The notes under the pieces: model-generated
The model's input: only the letters and a program-made list of their open reading frames with translations
Databases searched by the model: none
Told to the model about the DNA's origin: nothing
Assembly: GCF_001956215.1 (NCBI RefSeq)
Contig: NZ_MRTQ01000029.1
Location: 1 to 58,073 of the forward strand
Source: Paenibacillus sp. FSL R5-0490
GTDB lineage: Bacteria > Bacillota > Bacilli > Bacillales > Cytobacillaceae
DNA: 58,073 nt
Reading direction: 5' to 3'
Shown here: positions 1 through 8,927 of the stretch, one piece after another
Position numbering within the stretch: the stretch's first letter is position 1
How the letters are laid out: each line of letters begins with the position of its first letter
Position numbers and translations under genes: made by a program

Positions 1-50
1 CCGATGGTAGTTGGGGGCTGTCCCCCTGTGAGAGTAGGACGCTGCCGGGC
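1..50 (+). rRNA. 5S ribosomal RNA, 3' end (partial)
   Basis: The first 50 bases match the 3' half of a Bacillus 5S rRNA: GATGGTAGTTGGGGG, CCCCCTGTGAGAGTAGGAC and a closing GCTGCCGGGC. The 5' part is outside the window. A strong terminator follows at once, so this is the last gene of an upstream rRNA operon. Confidence 0.93.
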
Positions 51-55
51 ACATG

Positions 56-84
56 AAAGAGCACCTGATGGGTGCTCTTTTTTG
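56..84 (+). terminator. rrn operon terminator
   Basis: A hairpin AAAGAGCACC / GGGTGCTCTTT with a TGAT loop is followed by a run of T. It ends the upstream rRNA operon. Confidence 0.93.
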
Positions 85-141
85 TGTGTAATTAGGGGTA
101 TTTGAATCAGTTGGACTCTTCTTTTTATTGAAAAGTGCAGC

Positions 142-250
142 TATGCGTCACTTCGCGCAACATATGCGTCACATTTTCAGGATATGCTTCACTTTGGCAC
201 ATATATGCGTCACTTCTCGCATTTATGCGCAAGAATCAAATTATATGCGC
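142..250. repeat. Short-period tandem array built on ATGCGTCAC
   Basis: Six degenerate copies of ATGCGTCAC or ATGCGC begin at 143, 164, 184, 205, 225 and 245, a period of 20-21 bp. The spacer sequences between cores vary more than the cores. No ribosome binding site or plausible gene is seen across the array. Confidence 0.8.
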
Positions 251-317
251 CATTCCACATTTCGCCCTCTGTTTTCATAGTCGATTTCGTCTCCGTAAAG
301 ACGGATGGTGCCAAATG

Positions 318-430
318 TTAGATAAACTCCAAAACTTGCTAGATAAATCAAAAATCCTGTTAGATAAATTCATAAACCTGTTAGATAAAACCCAAAACAT
401 GCTAGATAAACTCCAAAATCTGTTAGATAT
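318..430. repeat. 21-bp tandem array built on (T/C)TAGATAAA
   Basis: Five exact-length 21-bp units start at 318, 339, 360, 381 and 402, with a partial sixth (TTAGATAT) at 423. The core TTAGATAAA or CTAGATAAA is conserved while the rest drifts. Because 21 is a multiple of three, one frame reads a seven-residue repeat LLDKxxN, but no ribosome binding site precedes that ORF, so translation is doubtful. Together with the array at 142-250 it fills the roughly 460-bp gap between the 5S gene and gin. Confidence 0.85.
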
Positions 431-510
431 ACCGCCAATCCCATGCACGTGCCCAAATAAATTCCCAGCAAACCTGAAATTCCGCGACATCCCAGCTGCC
501 CTATCAGCAA

Positions 511-539
511 AAAAATAAAAAGCCCCTATCAAAGGGCTT
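511..539 (-). terminator. gin terminator
   Basis: Read on the minus strand, AAGCCC and GGGCTT form a stem around a short loop, followed by TTTTTATTTTTT. It lies just past the gin stop codon. Confidence 0.8.
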
Positions 540-544
540 ACATT

Positions 545-748
545 TCAAGAAAATATCTCCGGCATTGTTATTTTCCGCAGCTTCTTTAAGTAATAATTAT
601 ATTTTGGATGACTTGTATCCGTGGTGAGTAAATCATTTTCACAATCTGTGCAGATAAAAGAAGTGTATAGATGTATTCCCCTGGTTTTTTCCTGCTCGCA
701 TATGACACATTCTTCCCCTGCCTGTTTCTTTGCTAATAGCGAACCCAA
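545..748 (-). CDS. csfB: Anti-sigma factor Gin (CsfB)
   Basis: A 67-residue protein with paired CxxC motifs (CVIC near residue 15 and CTDC near 34), the zinc-binding signature of Gin/CsfB. It shares the GIHLYT-FIC-DCE core with B. subtilis CsfB. In the family it binds and inhibits sigma-G in the forespore and sigma-E in the mother cell, keeping late sigma factors silent at the wrong time. The start is TTG at 748, with GGAGGTG six bases upstream. A sigma-F promoter lies directly ahead. In B. subtilis csfB, as I recall it, follows the rRNA operon in the same orientation as its neighbours; here it is inverted. Confidence is high for the family, moderate for the orientation comparison. Confidence 0.9.
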   Translation of the reverse strand: MGSLLAKKQAGEECVICEQEKTRGIHLYTSFICTDCENDLLTTDTSHPKYNYYLKKLRKITMPEIFS

Positions 749-768
749 TCACTCCACCTCCATACCCT

Positions 769-798
769 TAGTCTGCCCAGATTAACAGTATTGTATAC
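769..798 (-). promoter_or_regulatory. Sigma-F promoter of gin
   Basis: On the minus strand the -35 GTATA (798-794) and -10 GGGCAGACTA (778-769) are separated by 15 bp, matching the sigma-F pattern GYATA-N15-GGnnAnAnTR at every defined position. Transcription would start only about 6-8 bases downstream, almost at the ribosome binding site GGAGGTG, giving a very short leader. Confidence 0.85.
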
Positions 799-1006
799 AA
801 TTTTTTGAATTTTCGCTGGCGGGTTTTTCTGAGGTTACTTGATTAATATTGTATGATGGAAATCTAATTTGGGTGTATGTCTATAAAGGATTTCTTTTAA
901 TATTTTGCCAGATGCTTCAGGGACTGGCGCAGATATCTGCCATATGTAGCAGTTACATACTTGTTTTGTTAAAATAGGAGAAGAATCATAGGAAAGTGAT
1001 GAACAT

Positions 1007-2443
1007 ATGAATCAGAAAAACACTCCATTATGGAACCAATTACAAATACATGCTTCACACCAGCCGTTATCCTTTCATGTGCCTGGCCATAAGAACGGGT
1101 TTCTTGCAGGCTGTGAGGGAGCAGATTATTTTAAACATATTTTAAAGCTGGATGCTACGGAGCTCAGCGGACTGGATGATTTGCATTCTCCTGAGGGAGT
1201 CATCCTGGAGGCACAAGAGCTGCTTGCCGGCCTGTACGAAGTTTCAAAAAGCTTTTTCCTTGTGAACGGATCGACTGCTGGGAATCTTGCCATGGTCCTG
1301 TCAGCCGCAGAGGAAGGTGAGACTGTATTGGTCCAGCGGAACTGCCATAAGTCCATCCTGAATGGCATTACTTTGGCTAAGGCGAAGCCTGTCTTTTTAG
1401 CGCCTGAGTTTAATGAAGAGTGGGGCGTCGCCGGGGGAGTGACTTTAGAAACGGTTAAAGAGGCAATCAGGCAATATCCGGATGCAAAAGCAATCATCTT
1501 AACCTATCCGAATTATTATGGAATGGTATACGACCTTGAAAGTATTATTCAGTGCGCTCACGATTATGGTATTCCAGTGCTGGTGGATGAGGCACATGGA
1601 GCGCATTTAATAGGCGGGAGCGATTTTCCCGCTTCGGCCGTTCAGCTTCAGGCAGATCTTACTGTACAATCGGCACATAAAACGCTGCCTGCTATGACAA
1701 TGGGTGCTTATCTGCATTTTAACAGTCGTTTTATAAAGGAAGAGAAGGTGTCCAACTATCTGGGGATACTCCAATCAAGCAGCCCATCCTATCCGATTAT
1801 GGCTTCTCTTGATTTGGCAAGGGCTTATTTAGCTTCATTTTCGAAAAAGGATGAGGAAGCACTGCTTGAAAAGATTAGGTATTTCAGGAAGAGTCTTAAC
1901 GGTATTAAAGGCATTAAGGTACTGCCATTCCAACATCACAGCGGTGACCCTTTAAAGGTAACCATCCAGTCGGAAACCTCACTCAGCGGATTTAACCTGC
2001 AGACTCTACTGGAGAAACACGGGATCTTTACGGAAATGGCGGATCCCTATAATGTCCTGTTTGTTTTGCCACTTTTGAAGAACGATATGGATTATCCATT
2101 TGACCGGGTGATTGAATGTTTGAAAGAGGAATTGACCTCATTCGGACCGGCAGACCGCCAGGAAAGAATCACTTTCAGTAAAAAGCCTGTTTCCGGCCTT
2201 GCCCTTGAGCAAAAGGAACAGAGTCAGCACACCATTAAAATGGTGGCACTGGAAGAGGCGGCCGGCAAAATATGCGCTCAGCAGGTAATTCCTTATCCGC
2301 CAGGCATTCCGCTCTTATACCCGGGTGAAATCATTGAGGCTGAAGATATCGCAAACATCAGATTTCAAATTCAGGCCGGAGCACGGTTTCAAAATGGAGA
2401 CAATATTAAAAAAGGCAGCATCCACATATATAAGGATCTATAA
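1007..2443 (+). CDS. yaaO: Orn/Lys/Arg decarboxylase-fold PLP enzyme YaaO
   Basis: A 478-residue PLP-dependent enzyme of the Orn/Lys/Arg decarboxylase family. The PLP lysine is in SAHKT (about residue 225) and the cofactor aspartate in VDEAHGAH (about 193-200); the N-terminal HVPGHKNG motif is also typical. The small C-terminal domain after about residue 400 carries [10 protein letters not shown]. It is shorter than the biodegradative decarboxylases and lacks their N-terminal wing, as in the SpeA/YaaO group. The substrate cannot be read from sequence. The start ATG follows AGGAAAGTG. Only 20 bp separate it from tmk, so the two are probably cotranscribed. Confidence 0.85.
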   Translation: MNQKNTPLWNQLQIHASHQPLSFHVPGHKNGFLAGCEGADYFKHILKLDATELSGLDDLHSPEGVILEAQELLAGLYEVSKSFFLVNGSTAGNLAMVLSAAEEGETVLVQRNCHKSILNGITLAKAKPVFLAPEFNEEWGVAGGVTLETVKEAIRQYPDAKAIILTYPNYYGMVYDLESIIQCAHDYGIPVLVDEAHGAHLIGGSDFPASAVQLQADLTVQSAHKTLPAMTMGAYLHFNSRFIKEEKVSNYLGILQSSSPSYPIMASLDLARAYLASFSKKDEEALLEKIRYFRKSLNGIKGIKVLPFQHHSGDPLKVTIQSETSLSGFNLQTLLEKHGIFTEMADPYNVLFVLPLLKNDMDYPFDRVIECLKEELTSFGPADRQERITFSKKPVSGLALEQKEQSQHTIKMVALEEAAGKICAQQVIPYPPGIPLLYPGEIIEAEDIANIRFQIQAGARFQNGDNIKKGSIHIYKDL

Positions 2444-2463
2444 CAGCAGCTGGAGGAAGTAAA

Positions 2464-3090
2464 ATGAAAAATGGGAAGTTTATTACGGTCGAAGGACCTG
2501 AGGGTGCCGGAAAGACAACAATTATTGATATGCTGGCAAGCAATCTGGCAAAGGAAGGCTATCAGGTGCTTCAGACAAGAGAGCCTGGCGGAATTGAGAT
2601 TGCTGAGCAAATCCGAAGTGTCATACTTGATAAAAAGAATACAAAGATGGACCCGAGAACAGAGGCTCTGCTGTATGCGGCAGCCAGAAGGCAGCACCTG
2701 GCCGAGAAAGTAAAGCCGGCATTGGATGAGGGATATATCATTTTATGTGACCGGTTTATTGATAGCTCTCTTGCCTATCAGGGATATGCAAGAGGACTTG
2801 GCATTGAGGAGGTCTACTCTATCAACAGCTTTGCCATTGAAGGCATGATGCCTGAACTGACACTGTATTTTGATATTGATCCTGCGGCCGGATTGGAAAG
2901 AATCAATCAGCATAAAGGACGGGAAGTGAACCGCCTGGACCTGGAAAAGCTCGACTTTCACCATAAAGTGCGGGAGGGCTACCTGAAGCTAATGGAGCTT
3001 TACCCGGAGCGCATCTTTAAGATTGATGCTTCAAAGCCATTGGAGGAAGTGTATCAGCAGGCGGAGAGCAAGCTGAAAGAACGAATATAA
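2464..3090 (+). CDS. tmk: Thymidylate kinase
   Basis: This 208-residue enzyme phosphorylates dTMP to dTDP in the cytosol for DNA synthesis. The P-loop GPEGAGKTT is at residues 11-19, followed by the DR motif in [13 protein letters not shown] near residue 95 and the lid region rich in arginine near 140-150. Length is typical. The ATG is preceded by GGAGG. A strong terminator after it separates tmk from the darA group. Confidence 0.97.
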   Translation: MKNGKFITVEGPEGAGKTTIIDMLASNLAKEGYQVLQTREPGGIEIAEQIRSVILDKKNTKMDPRTEALLYAAARRQHLAEKVKPALDEGYIILCDRFIDSSLAYQGYARGLGIEEVYSINSFAIEGMMPELTLYFDIDPAAGLERINQHKGREVNRLDLEKLDFHHKVREGYLKLMELYPERIFKIDASKPLEEVYQQAESKLKERI

Positions 3091-3097
3091 AAACTCG

Positions 3098-3129
3098 CCT
3101 TAAAGATGGGATATCTTTAAGGTTTTTTT
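3098..3129 (+). terminator. tmk terminator
   Basis: A perfect 10-bp stem CCTTAAAGAT / ATCTTTAAGG around a 5-base loop, followed by seven T. Confidence 0.92.
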
Positions 3130-3219
3130 ACAGGCTATAAAATTATTTTTCCTGTATTCCCTTAATTTCTGCTTGAAGATAAAATAATTGATATAATAAA
3201 AGTAAGACAAAACGGATGA

Positions 3220-3573
<354 letters not shown>

Positions 3574-3615
3574 TCATTACAGAGGGAGCTTTGAGCCCTT
3601 TGCGGAGGATCAGGT

Positions 3616-4056
3616 ATGAAAATTAATCAGGAACTTCGGCTCAAGATGGAAAATGTCCGCAATGAGCAGAAGCAGGCAGCAATGAACGGCGTTAAATTTT
3701 CTGAAATGGTGCAGAAGCAGGACCAGAAAATGCAGGCTTCCCAGCTTCAGGGTCTGTTAAAGGATATAGATGCCGCAGGAGAACGGCTGGCCCGCTCCAG
3801 AACCTTTAAGGACCTGGCCAAATATAAAACGCTTGTGAAACGATTTGTGAAGGAAGCGGTTGATTTTGGAATGGAGCTGAGGCAATCGCACAGCTGGAAC
3901 CAGCATGGACAGGGCCGGTCTCTGAAAGTGGTGGAAAAGGTTGATGAAAAGCTTTCAGAGCTGACAGATGAATTAATGAAAAAAGAAGAATCTTCTATTG
4001 ATATATTAGGTAAAGTCGGAGAGATTAAGGGACTCCTAATAAATTTATATATGTAA
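3616..4056 (+). CDS. yaaR: YaaR family protein (DUF327)
   Basis: A 146-residue, highly charged, mostly helical protein of the DUF327 family, lacking membrane segments or a signal peptide. Its place between darA and holB is the conserved Bacillus position. No biochemical function is established to my knowledge, and none can be read from motifs. The start ATG follows GGAGGATC with good spacing. It ends 13 bases before the holB start. Confidence 0.88.
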   Translation: MKINQELRLKMENVRNEQKQAAMNGVKFSEMVQKQDQKMQASQLQGLLKDIDAAGERLARSRTFKDLAKYKTLVKRFVKEAVDFGMELRQSHSWNQHGQGRSLKVVEKVDEKLSELTDELMKKEESSIDILGKVGEIKGLLINLYM

Positions 4057-4069
4057 GTGAGTGATACTT

Positions 4070-5077
4070 GTGGGGAAAACGTGGGAACAGCTGGAGGCCG
4101 TACAGCCAGTTGTATTAAAAATGTTTAAAAATAGCATAGTGAAGAATCGGCTGGCCCACGCCTACTTATTTGAAGGGATGAAAGGAACAGGAAAGCGGGA
4201 GGCAAGCATGCTTTTGGCGAAAAGCCGATTCTGCCATGAGCCGATTGAAGGGTATGTTCCATGTGAAACATGTTCAAACTGCAAAAGGATAAACAGCGGA
4301 AATCATCCGGATGTTCATATTCTGGAGCCGGACGGGCTTTCTATCAAAAAAAATCAGATTCAAAGCCTGCAGGAAGAGTTTTCAAAGACCGGGGTAGAAT
4401 CCAGGCGGAAACTGTATGTGATTGTTCATGCTGACAAAATGACAGTGAACGCTGCCAACAGTCTGCTTAAATTTCTGGAGGAACCCCATTCAGAGACGAC
4501 CGCTGTGCTGATTACCGAGCAGTCGCAGCAGATGCTTCCTACTATTCTATCCCGCTGTCAGTCCATTTCTTTTAAACCATTATCTCCTGCTGAAATGATT
4601 CAGCAATTAAAAAATAATGGAGTGGATCCTGCCCAGGCACCATTACTTGCACAAATTACCAATAATTTGGATGAAGCTTTACAATATAGTTCAGATGATT
4701 GGTTTGTACAAGCACAAAAAATAGTGTTAAAATTATATGAAGTGGTAAAGAAGAATCCCCTTGAGGCAATGGTTGCCCTTCAGGAGGATTGGTTCTTGCA
4801 CTTTAAAGAAAAAGAGCAGATTGATCGCGGCTTGGATCTATTACTTCTTATTTTTAAAGATTTACTATATATTCAGCTTGGGAAACAAGACCAGGTTGTC
4901 CATCTGAACGAACGAAAACGTTTAGAGCAGTTTGCGCTGCAATCTTCCACCAAACGCCTGACGGAACAGATGACGGCTGTTTTGGAAGCCAAAAGAAAAT
5001 TGCAGGCAAATATGAATCCGCAGCTGTTGATGGAACAGCTTGTGCTAAAATTGCAGGAGGGATCTTCCTTTGTATGA
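4070..5077 (+). CDS. holB: DNA polymerase III subunit delta'
   Basis: A 335-residue clamp-loader delta' subunit, which helps load the beta sliding clamp. It has the AAA+ fold with a modified P-loop region (GMKGTGKREAS), a zinc module CETCSNCKR near residue 65, and the conserved IKKNQIQSLQEEF and ANSLLKFLEEP segments. Two GTG starts are possible, at 4061 and 4070. Alignment with the B. subtilis N-terminus favours 4070, though the ribosome binding site is weak for both. The stop overlaps the start of ricT. Confidence 0.93.
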   Translation: MGKTWEQLEAVQPVVLKMFKNSIVKNRLAHAYLFEGMKGTGKREASMLLAKSRFCHEPIEGYVPCETCSNCKRINSGNHPDVHILEPDGLSIKKNQIQSLQEEFSKTGVESRRKLYVIVHADKMTVNAANSLLKFLEEPHSETTAVLITEQSQQMLPTILSRCQSISFKPLSPAEMIQQLKNNGVDPAQAPLLAQITNNLDEALQYSSDDWFVQAQKIVLKLYEVVKKNPLEAMVALQEDWFLHFKEKEQIDRGLDLLLLIFKDLLYIQLGKQDQVVHLNERKRLEQFALQSSTKRLTEQMTAVLEAKRKLQANMNPQLLMEQLVLKLQEGSSFV

Positions 5078-5897
5078 TGTAGTAGGAGTGCGCTTTAAAA
5101 AAGCGGGCAAGATTTATTATTTTGATCCCGGAGATCTCTCAATACAAAAGGATGACTTTGTCATTGTCGAAACTGTCCGAGGCGTTGAATACGGAAAAGT
5201 GGTAATCGCCCCGAAGCAGGTCGATGAGAATGATGTTGTCCTTCCATTAAAAAAGGTTCTTCGTATTGCAGATCAAAAGGATCGCATGATTGTCGAGGAG
5301 AACAAGCAGGCCGCCAAGGAAGCATACGAGGTATGCTGTGAAAAGGTACAAACACATCAGCTTGATATGAAGCTGGTGGATGTTGAATATACATTTGACC
5401 GAAATAAGGTCATCTTCTACTTTACGGCTGATGGCCGGGTTGACTTCCGCGAGCTTGTCAAAGATCTCGCAGCCATCTTCCGGACAAGGATTGAACTTCG
5501 CCAGATAGGTGTGAGGGATGAAGCAAAAATGCTGGGCGGAATTGGCCCATGCGGAAGAATGCTTTGCTGTTCCACTTTCCTGGGTGACTTTGACCCTGTA
5601 TCCATTAAGATGGCAAAGGACCAGAATCTATCGCTGAATCCAACGAAAATATCGGGTTTATGCGGCCGCTTAATGTGCTGCCTGAAATATGAAAATGATG
5701 AGTATGAAGCAGCAAAAGAAATGCTTCCGGACCTTGGGGAATGGATTCAAACCCCGGATGGAGCCGGAAAAGTGGTAGGCTTAAATATATTGGAGCGTGT
5801 GCTGCAGGTTGATGTGAAAGAAGCCGAGCGCGTCCTCGAATATACACTGGATGAAATTTTAAAACAAGGTGCTGTATCAGTTCAGTCCACAGATTAA
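5070..5897 (+). CDS. ricT: RicT (YaaT), PSP1 domain protein of the Y-complex
   Basis: A 275-residue PSP1-domain protein with a rich cysteine pattern (CGRMLCCSTFLGDF near 160 and CGRLMCCLKYE near 197). In B. subtilis RicT works with RicA and RicF as an Fe-S complex that affects RNase Y-dependent RNA maturation, and through it competence, biofilm formation and sporulation. The start is TTG at 5070 with GCAGGAGG upstream, overlapping the holB stop by 8 bases and implying translational coupling. The downstream yabA follows after only 12 bases. Confidence 0.95.
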   Translation: MYDVVGVRFKKAGKIYYFDPGDLSIQKDDFVIVETVRGVEYGKVVIAPKQVDENDVVLPLKKVLRIADQKDRMIVEENKQAAKEAYEVCCEKVQTHQLDMKLVDVEYTFDRNKVIFYFTADGRVDFRELVKDLAAIFRTRIELRQIGVRDEAKMLGGIGPCGRMLCCSTFLGDFDPVSIKMAKDQNLSLNPTKISGLCGRLMCCLKYENDEYEAAKEMLPDLGEWIQTPDGAGKVVGLNILERVLQVDVKEAERVLEYTLDEILKQGAVSVQSTD

Positions 5898-5909
5898 GAG
5901 GTGGAAGTC

Positions 5910-6284
5910 GTGGATAAAAAAGAAATCTTTGACTCAGTGAGTAATATGGAAACCCAAATTGGAGAGTTATATCAGCAGCTTGGTGAGTTAAAGCAGCATT
6001 TGGCAGAAATACTTGAAGAGAATAACTCTTTGAAGCTGGAAAATGAACATTTACGACGTCATTTAGACATACCTGCAGAAAAGGAAAGCACATCGGCGAA
6101 AAAAGGCAAATCAGAGCAGTCGGCCGATGCTGCAGATGATGATAAGGTGATTGATATTGGCGAAGGCTATGATAACCTGGCCCGCCTCTATCAGGAAGGC
6201 TTTCACATTTGCAATCTCCATTTCGGCAGCCCGCGTAAAGAGGGAGACTGTCTGTTTTGCCTGTCTTTCCTGAATAAGAAGTAA
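5910..6284 (+). CDS. yabA: Replication initiation control protein YabA
   Basis: A 124-residue protein. The N-terminal leucine-rich coiled coil (residues 10-60) drives tetramer formation. The C-terminal zinc domain has HICNLHFG followed by GDCLFC and binds DnaA and the DnaN clamp to limit replication initiation. The GTG at 5910 is preferred because AGAGGTGG sits five bases upstream and the protein then begins VDKKE, aligning with the known MDKKE. An in-frame GTG at 5901 lies inside that ribosome binding site. Confidence 0.95.
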   Translation: MDKKEIFDSVSNMETQIGELYQQLGELKQHLAEILEENNSLKLENEHLRRHLDIPAEKESTSAKKGKSEQSADAADDDKVIDIGEGYDNLARLYQEGFHICNLHFGSPRKEGDCLFCLSFLNKK

Positions 6285-6290
6285 ACTTTT

Positions 6291-6320
6291 AGCCTTCCTG
6301 ATGATAGGAAGGCTATTTTT
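6291..6320 (+). terminator. yabA terminator
   Basis: Stem AGCCTTCCT / AGGAAGGCT followed by ATTTTT, ending the operon that begins at darA. Confidence 0.9.
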
Positions 6321-6370
6321 CCATAGGCTGTTTTCGCAGGGTTTGTTGCTTTTTTTTTATTATTTATAGA

Positions 6371-6617
6371 GTTGATTGGAGCGGAAGGTGCGAGATCCTC
6401 GAAAATGCTATCGCATTTTCTTCGTGCGATGTTTTTTCGGGGAAGTTTATTCAACGTCCTGCGGGAGTAGCGGGACAGGTGAGACCCCGCAGACGCGCAG
6501 CGTCGAGGAGGCTCACCGCACGCCCTGCGGAAAGCGAGCAGCCTGGAGCGGAAATCAACGGACAATATTGTTAGCGATAAACAACGATTTATACGAAAAG
6601 AGCCTTTCCATAAAAGC
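6371..6617 (+). repeat. Family II intergenic repeat, copy 1, with a nested insertion
   Basis: The core runs from GTTGATT (6371) to AATCAAC (6553-6559), which are inverted ends. Both ends carry GGAGCGGA as a direct repeat. A shared tail AAAGAGCCTTTCCATAAAAG extends to about 6617. A related copy is at 16245-16423. This copy is interrupted near 6394-6455 by a segment that contains the palindrome GAAAATGC / GCATTTTC and is flanked by TCCT on both sides. It fills the 360-bp space between yabA and trmN6. Confidence 0.75.
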
Positions 6618-6647
6618 AAAGAATCAGAGAAGCATGGAGGATCAAGA

Positions 6648-7388
6648 ATGGATTTTTTAAAAGAAGGGGAGCGGCTGGACTATTTGCTGGCTGAAGATAT
6701 GAGGATCATCCAAAGCCCGGCCGTTTTTTCTTTTTCACTGGATGCTGTCCTGCTGGCCCGGTTTGTGTATGTGCCGATTCAAAAAGGCAATCTCGTTGAT
6801 TTGTGCAGCGGAAATGGCGTGATTCCGCTTTTTTTAAGCACAAGAACCAAGGGTGCCATTACAGGCGTCGAAATTCAGGAGCGTCTGCATGATATGGCGG
6901 TCAGAAGCATTGAATACAATAAGCTTCAAGACCGGATTAAGATGATTCACGGAGATATTAAAGAGATCCATCAGGAATTAGGTTATGGAAAATTTGATGT
7001 TGTCACCTGCAATCCGCCTTACTTTCCTACTCCTTCAAAGGATGAAATCAATGAGAATGAGCATTTGGCGATTGCCCGCCATGAAATTCTGTGTACACTC
7101 GAGGATGCGGTGAAAGCGTCAAGCGGGCTTGCGAAACAGGGAGGCAAGGTGGCATTTGTGCACAGGCCGGGCAGGTTCCTGGATATTGTCACGCTCATGC
7201 GCAAGTATAAGCTGGAGCCGAAAAGGGTGCAATTTGTCTATCCCAAGGCCGGAAAAGAAGCAAACACCCTGCTGATTGAGGCAGTCAAAAACGGCAATCC
7301 AGACCTGAAAATCCTGCCTCCTTTATTTGTATATAATGAAGAAAATGAATACACACCCGAAATGAGAGAGATTTTATATGGAGAATAG
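6648..7388 (+). CDS. trmN6: tRNA1(Val) adenine N6-methyltransferase
   Basis: A 246-residue SAM-dependent methyltransferase. Motif I is [14 protein letters not shown] near residue 50, and NPPYF near residue 122 is the amino-methyltransferase signature. The TrmN6/YabB family methylates A37 of tRNA-Val in Escherichia coli; the exact tRNA substrate in Bacillus is inferred. The ATG follows GGAGGATC. The stop overlaps the yazA start, so trmN6, yazA and rsmI form a tight operon. Confidence 0.88.
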   Translation: MDFLKEGERLDYLLAEDMRIIQSPAVFSFSLDAVLLARFVYVPIQKGNLVDLCSGNGVIPLFLSTRTKGAITGVEIQERLHDMAVRSIEYNKLQDRIKMIHGDIKEIHQELGYGKFDVVTCNPPYFPTPSKDEINENEHLAIARHEILCTLEDAVKASSGLAKQGGKVAFVHRPGRFLDIVTLMRKYKLEPKRVQFVYPKAGKEANTLLIEAVKNGNPDLKILPPLFVYNEENEYTPEMREILYGE

Positions 7389-7662
7389 CCATTTTTTTTA
7401 CGTTCTCCATTGCCGTGATGGCAGCTTATATGCAGGCTACACCAATGATCTTGAAAAACGGGTGAGGGCCCATAATGAAGGAAAAGGGGCAAAGTATACC
7501 AGAGGAAGAGGACCGGTTGAGCTGGTCTTCTCCCGTTCTTACCCGGAAAAAGGGGAAGCGATGAGAGCGGAATATGAATTCAAGCAATGGTCCCGGAAGA
7601 AGAAGGACGAGTTTTTAATGAAAGAGACGGGTGGTACATATGTGGCAGCAAAAAAGCTTTGA
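7378..7662 (+). CDS. yazA: GIY-YIG domain protein YazA
   Basis: A 94-residue single-domain GIY-YIG protein. The motif appears as FYV near residue 5 and YAGYT near 18, followed by the conserved arginine in [19 protein letters not shown] and a later glutamate in [11 protein letters not shown]. Small YazA/UPF0213 proteins are widespread in Firmicutes and are predicted nucleases, but a cellular target is not known. It overlaps trmN6 by 11 bases and rsmI by 23 bases. Confidence 0.92.
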   Translation: MENSHFFYVLHCRDGSLYAGYTNDLEKRVRAHNEGKGAKYTRGRGPVELVFSRSYPEKGEAMRAEYEFKQWSRKKKDEFLMKETGGTYVAAKKL

Positions 7663-8518
7663 ACATGAAGAAACAAAAGGAATTCTGTATTTAGTCCCGA
7701 CTCCGATCGGCAATCTGGAAGACATGAGCTTCAGGGCGGTTAGAATACTGAAGGAAGCGGACTTTATTGCAGCAGAGGATACGCGCAATACAAAGAAGCT
7801 ATGCAATCATTTTGAGATTGCCACCCCCATCATCAGCTATCATGAACATAATAAGGAAATCAGCGGACAGAAGCTGCTTGAAAAAGTGGCAAATGGCGCA
7901 AAAATTGCCCTTGTCAGTGATGCAGGGATGCCTGCGATTTCAGACCCGGGCTATGACCTTGTAACAGCGGCTGCTGAAGAAAAACTGACAGTGGTGCCCC
8001 TTCCCGGTGCGAATGCTGCTTTAACCGGCCTGATTGCTTCCGGCATCAACACCCAGCCTTTTTATTTCTATGGGTTTCTGAACAGGCAGAAGAAACTCAA
8101 GAAACAGGAGCTCGAGGATCTCTCCAGGCTATCGGCAACCATCATCTTATATGAAGCTCCCCATCGCCTGAAGGAAACCCTCTCACTGATGTCGGACATC
8201 ATGGGTAACAGGAATATTGCGTTATGCCGTGAACTGACGAAGAGATATGAAGAATTTATCCGGGGAACTGTAGGAGAAGTGATAGAATGGGCTTCAACCG
8301 GCGAAGTGAGAGGAGAATTTGTAATTATTATTGAAGGGACTTCCGAGACTGTGCAGGATGCAGAAGCTTCCTGGTGGGAGAATCTTTCGATTGAAGATCA
8401 CGTCAGCCATTATATAGAAGAAACTGGACTCGCGAGCAAGGAAGCCATCAAGCAAACCGCAAAAGATCGGGGAATAAATAAGCGGGATGTTTACCATGCT
8501 TATCATATCGAAGAATAA
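7640..8518 (+). CDS. rsmI: 16S rRNA (cytidine(1402)-2'-O)-methyltransferase
   Basis: A 292-residue tetrapyrrole-methylase-fold enzyme that 2'-O-methylates C1402 in the ribosomal decoding centre. Key segments are LVPTPIGNLEDMS near residue 18, AEDTRNT, SDAGMPAISDPG and LYEAPHR. The ATG at 7640 is preferred because GGGTGG sits five bases upstream and the start MWQQKSF aligns with relatives; a GTG at 7631 lies inside that site. It ends at a terminator shared with convergent abrB. Confidence 0.95.
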   Translation: MWQQKSFEHEETKGILYLVPTPIGNLEDMSFRAVRILKEADFIAAEDTRNTKKLCNHFEIATPIISYHEHNKEISGQKLLEKVANGAKIALVSDAGMPAISDPGYDLVTAAAEEKLTVVPLPGANAALTGLIASGINTQPFYFYGFLNRQKKLKKQELEDLSRLSATIILYEAPHRLKETLSLMSDIMGNRNIALCRELTKRYEEFIRGTVGEVIEWASTGEVRGEFVIIIEGTSETVQDAEASWWENLSIEDHVSHYIEETGLASKEAIKQTAKDRGINKRDVYHAYHIEE

Positions 8519-8520
8519 AA

Positions 8521-8555
8521 AAAGCTTCTCACTTGTGTGAGAAGCTTTGTTCTTT
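8521..8555. terminator. Bidirectional terminator between rsmI and abrB
   Basis: A 12-bp stem AAAGCTTCTCAC / GTGAGAAGCTTT with a TTGT loop, flanked by A-rich and T-rich runs so that it can serve both convergent genes. Confidence 0.88.
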
Positions 8556-8556
8556 A

Positions 8557-8841
8557 TTATTTTACGGTTTCAAAAGTGTTTTGAATTTCTTTTAACAGCT
8601 GCTCTGCACCGTCACGGCTTAAGATTAGTTTGCCGTTAGCCAGTGAGATATTATCATCAGATACTTCCCCTGTAACGTGGCAAGTCATGTTTGGCTTGTA
8701 CTTTTTAAGGATGATTCTTTCGTCATCTACGTAGATTTCCAACGCATCCTTTTCCGCGATTCCAAGTGTGCGTCTTAGTTCAATAGGGATTACTACGCGG
8801 CCAAGCTCATCAACTTTACGAACAATACCTGTAGATTTCAT
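8557..8841 (-). CDS. abrB: Transition-state regulator AbrB
   Basis: A 94-residue DNA-binding protein with the AbrB swapped-hairpin N-terminus: MKSTGIVRKVDELGRVVIP, ELRRTLGI and DALEIYVDDERIILKKY. A C-terminal multimerisation half ends in EQLLKEIQNTFETVK. AbrB tetramers repress many post-exponential genes, including spoVG in B. subtilis. The ATG at 8841 has AGAGGAG upstream. Promoter and tandem Spo0A boxes are present in the leader, so regulation appears conserved. It is the only minus-strand regulator in this block. Confidence 0.97.
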   Translation of the reverse strand: MKSTGIVRKVDELGRVVIPIELRRTLGIAEKDALEIYVDDERIILKKYKPNMTCHVTGEVSDDNISLANGKLILSRDGAEQLLKEIQNTFETVK

Positions 8842-8893
8842 AATAAAAGTCTCCTCTCAAATCTCCAATAATATTTTTCTCTATCTATATCGT

Positions 8894-8910
8894 TTCGTCA
8901 TTATTCGACA
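8894..8910 (-). promoter_or_regulatory. Tandem Spo0A boxes at abrB
   Basis: On the minus strand TGTCGAA (8910-8904) and TGACGAA (8900-8894) both match TGnCGAA exactly, three bases apart. They lie just downstream of the predicted abrB start site, the same arrangement by which Spo0A-P represses abrB in B. subtilis. Confidence 0.88.
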
Positions 8911-8927
8911 AAATCTTTGTTACATTT

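Noticed and set aside
142..430. CRISPR array
   Set aside because: The units are 20-21 bp with no separate spacers of constant length, and no cas genes are present.
135..518. Open frame through both short-period arrays, with a heptad-like LLDKxxN repeat
   Set aside because: It has no ribosome binding site, and the in-frame repeat follows simply from a 21-bp unit. The upstream half over the other array has no protein-like composition.
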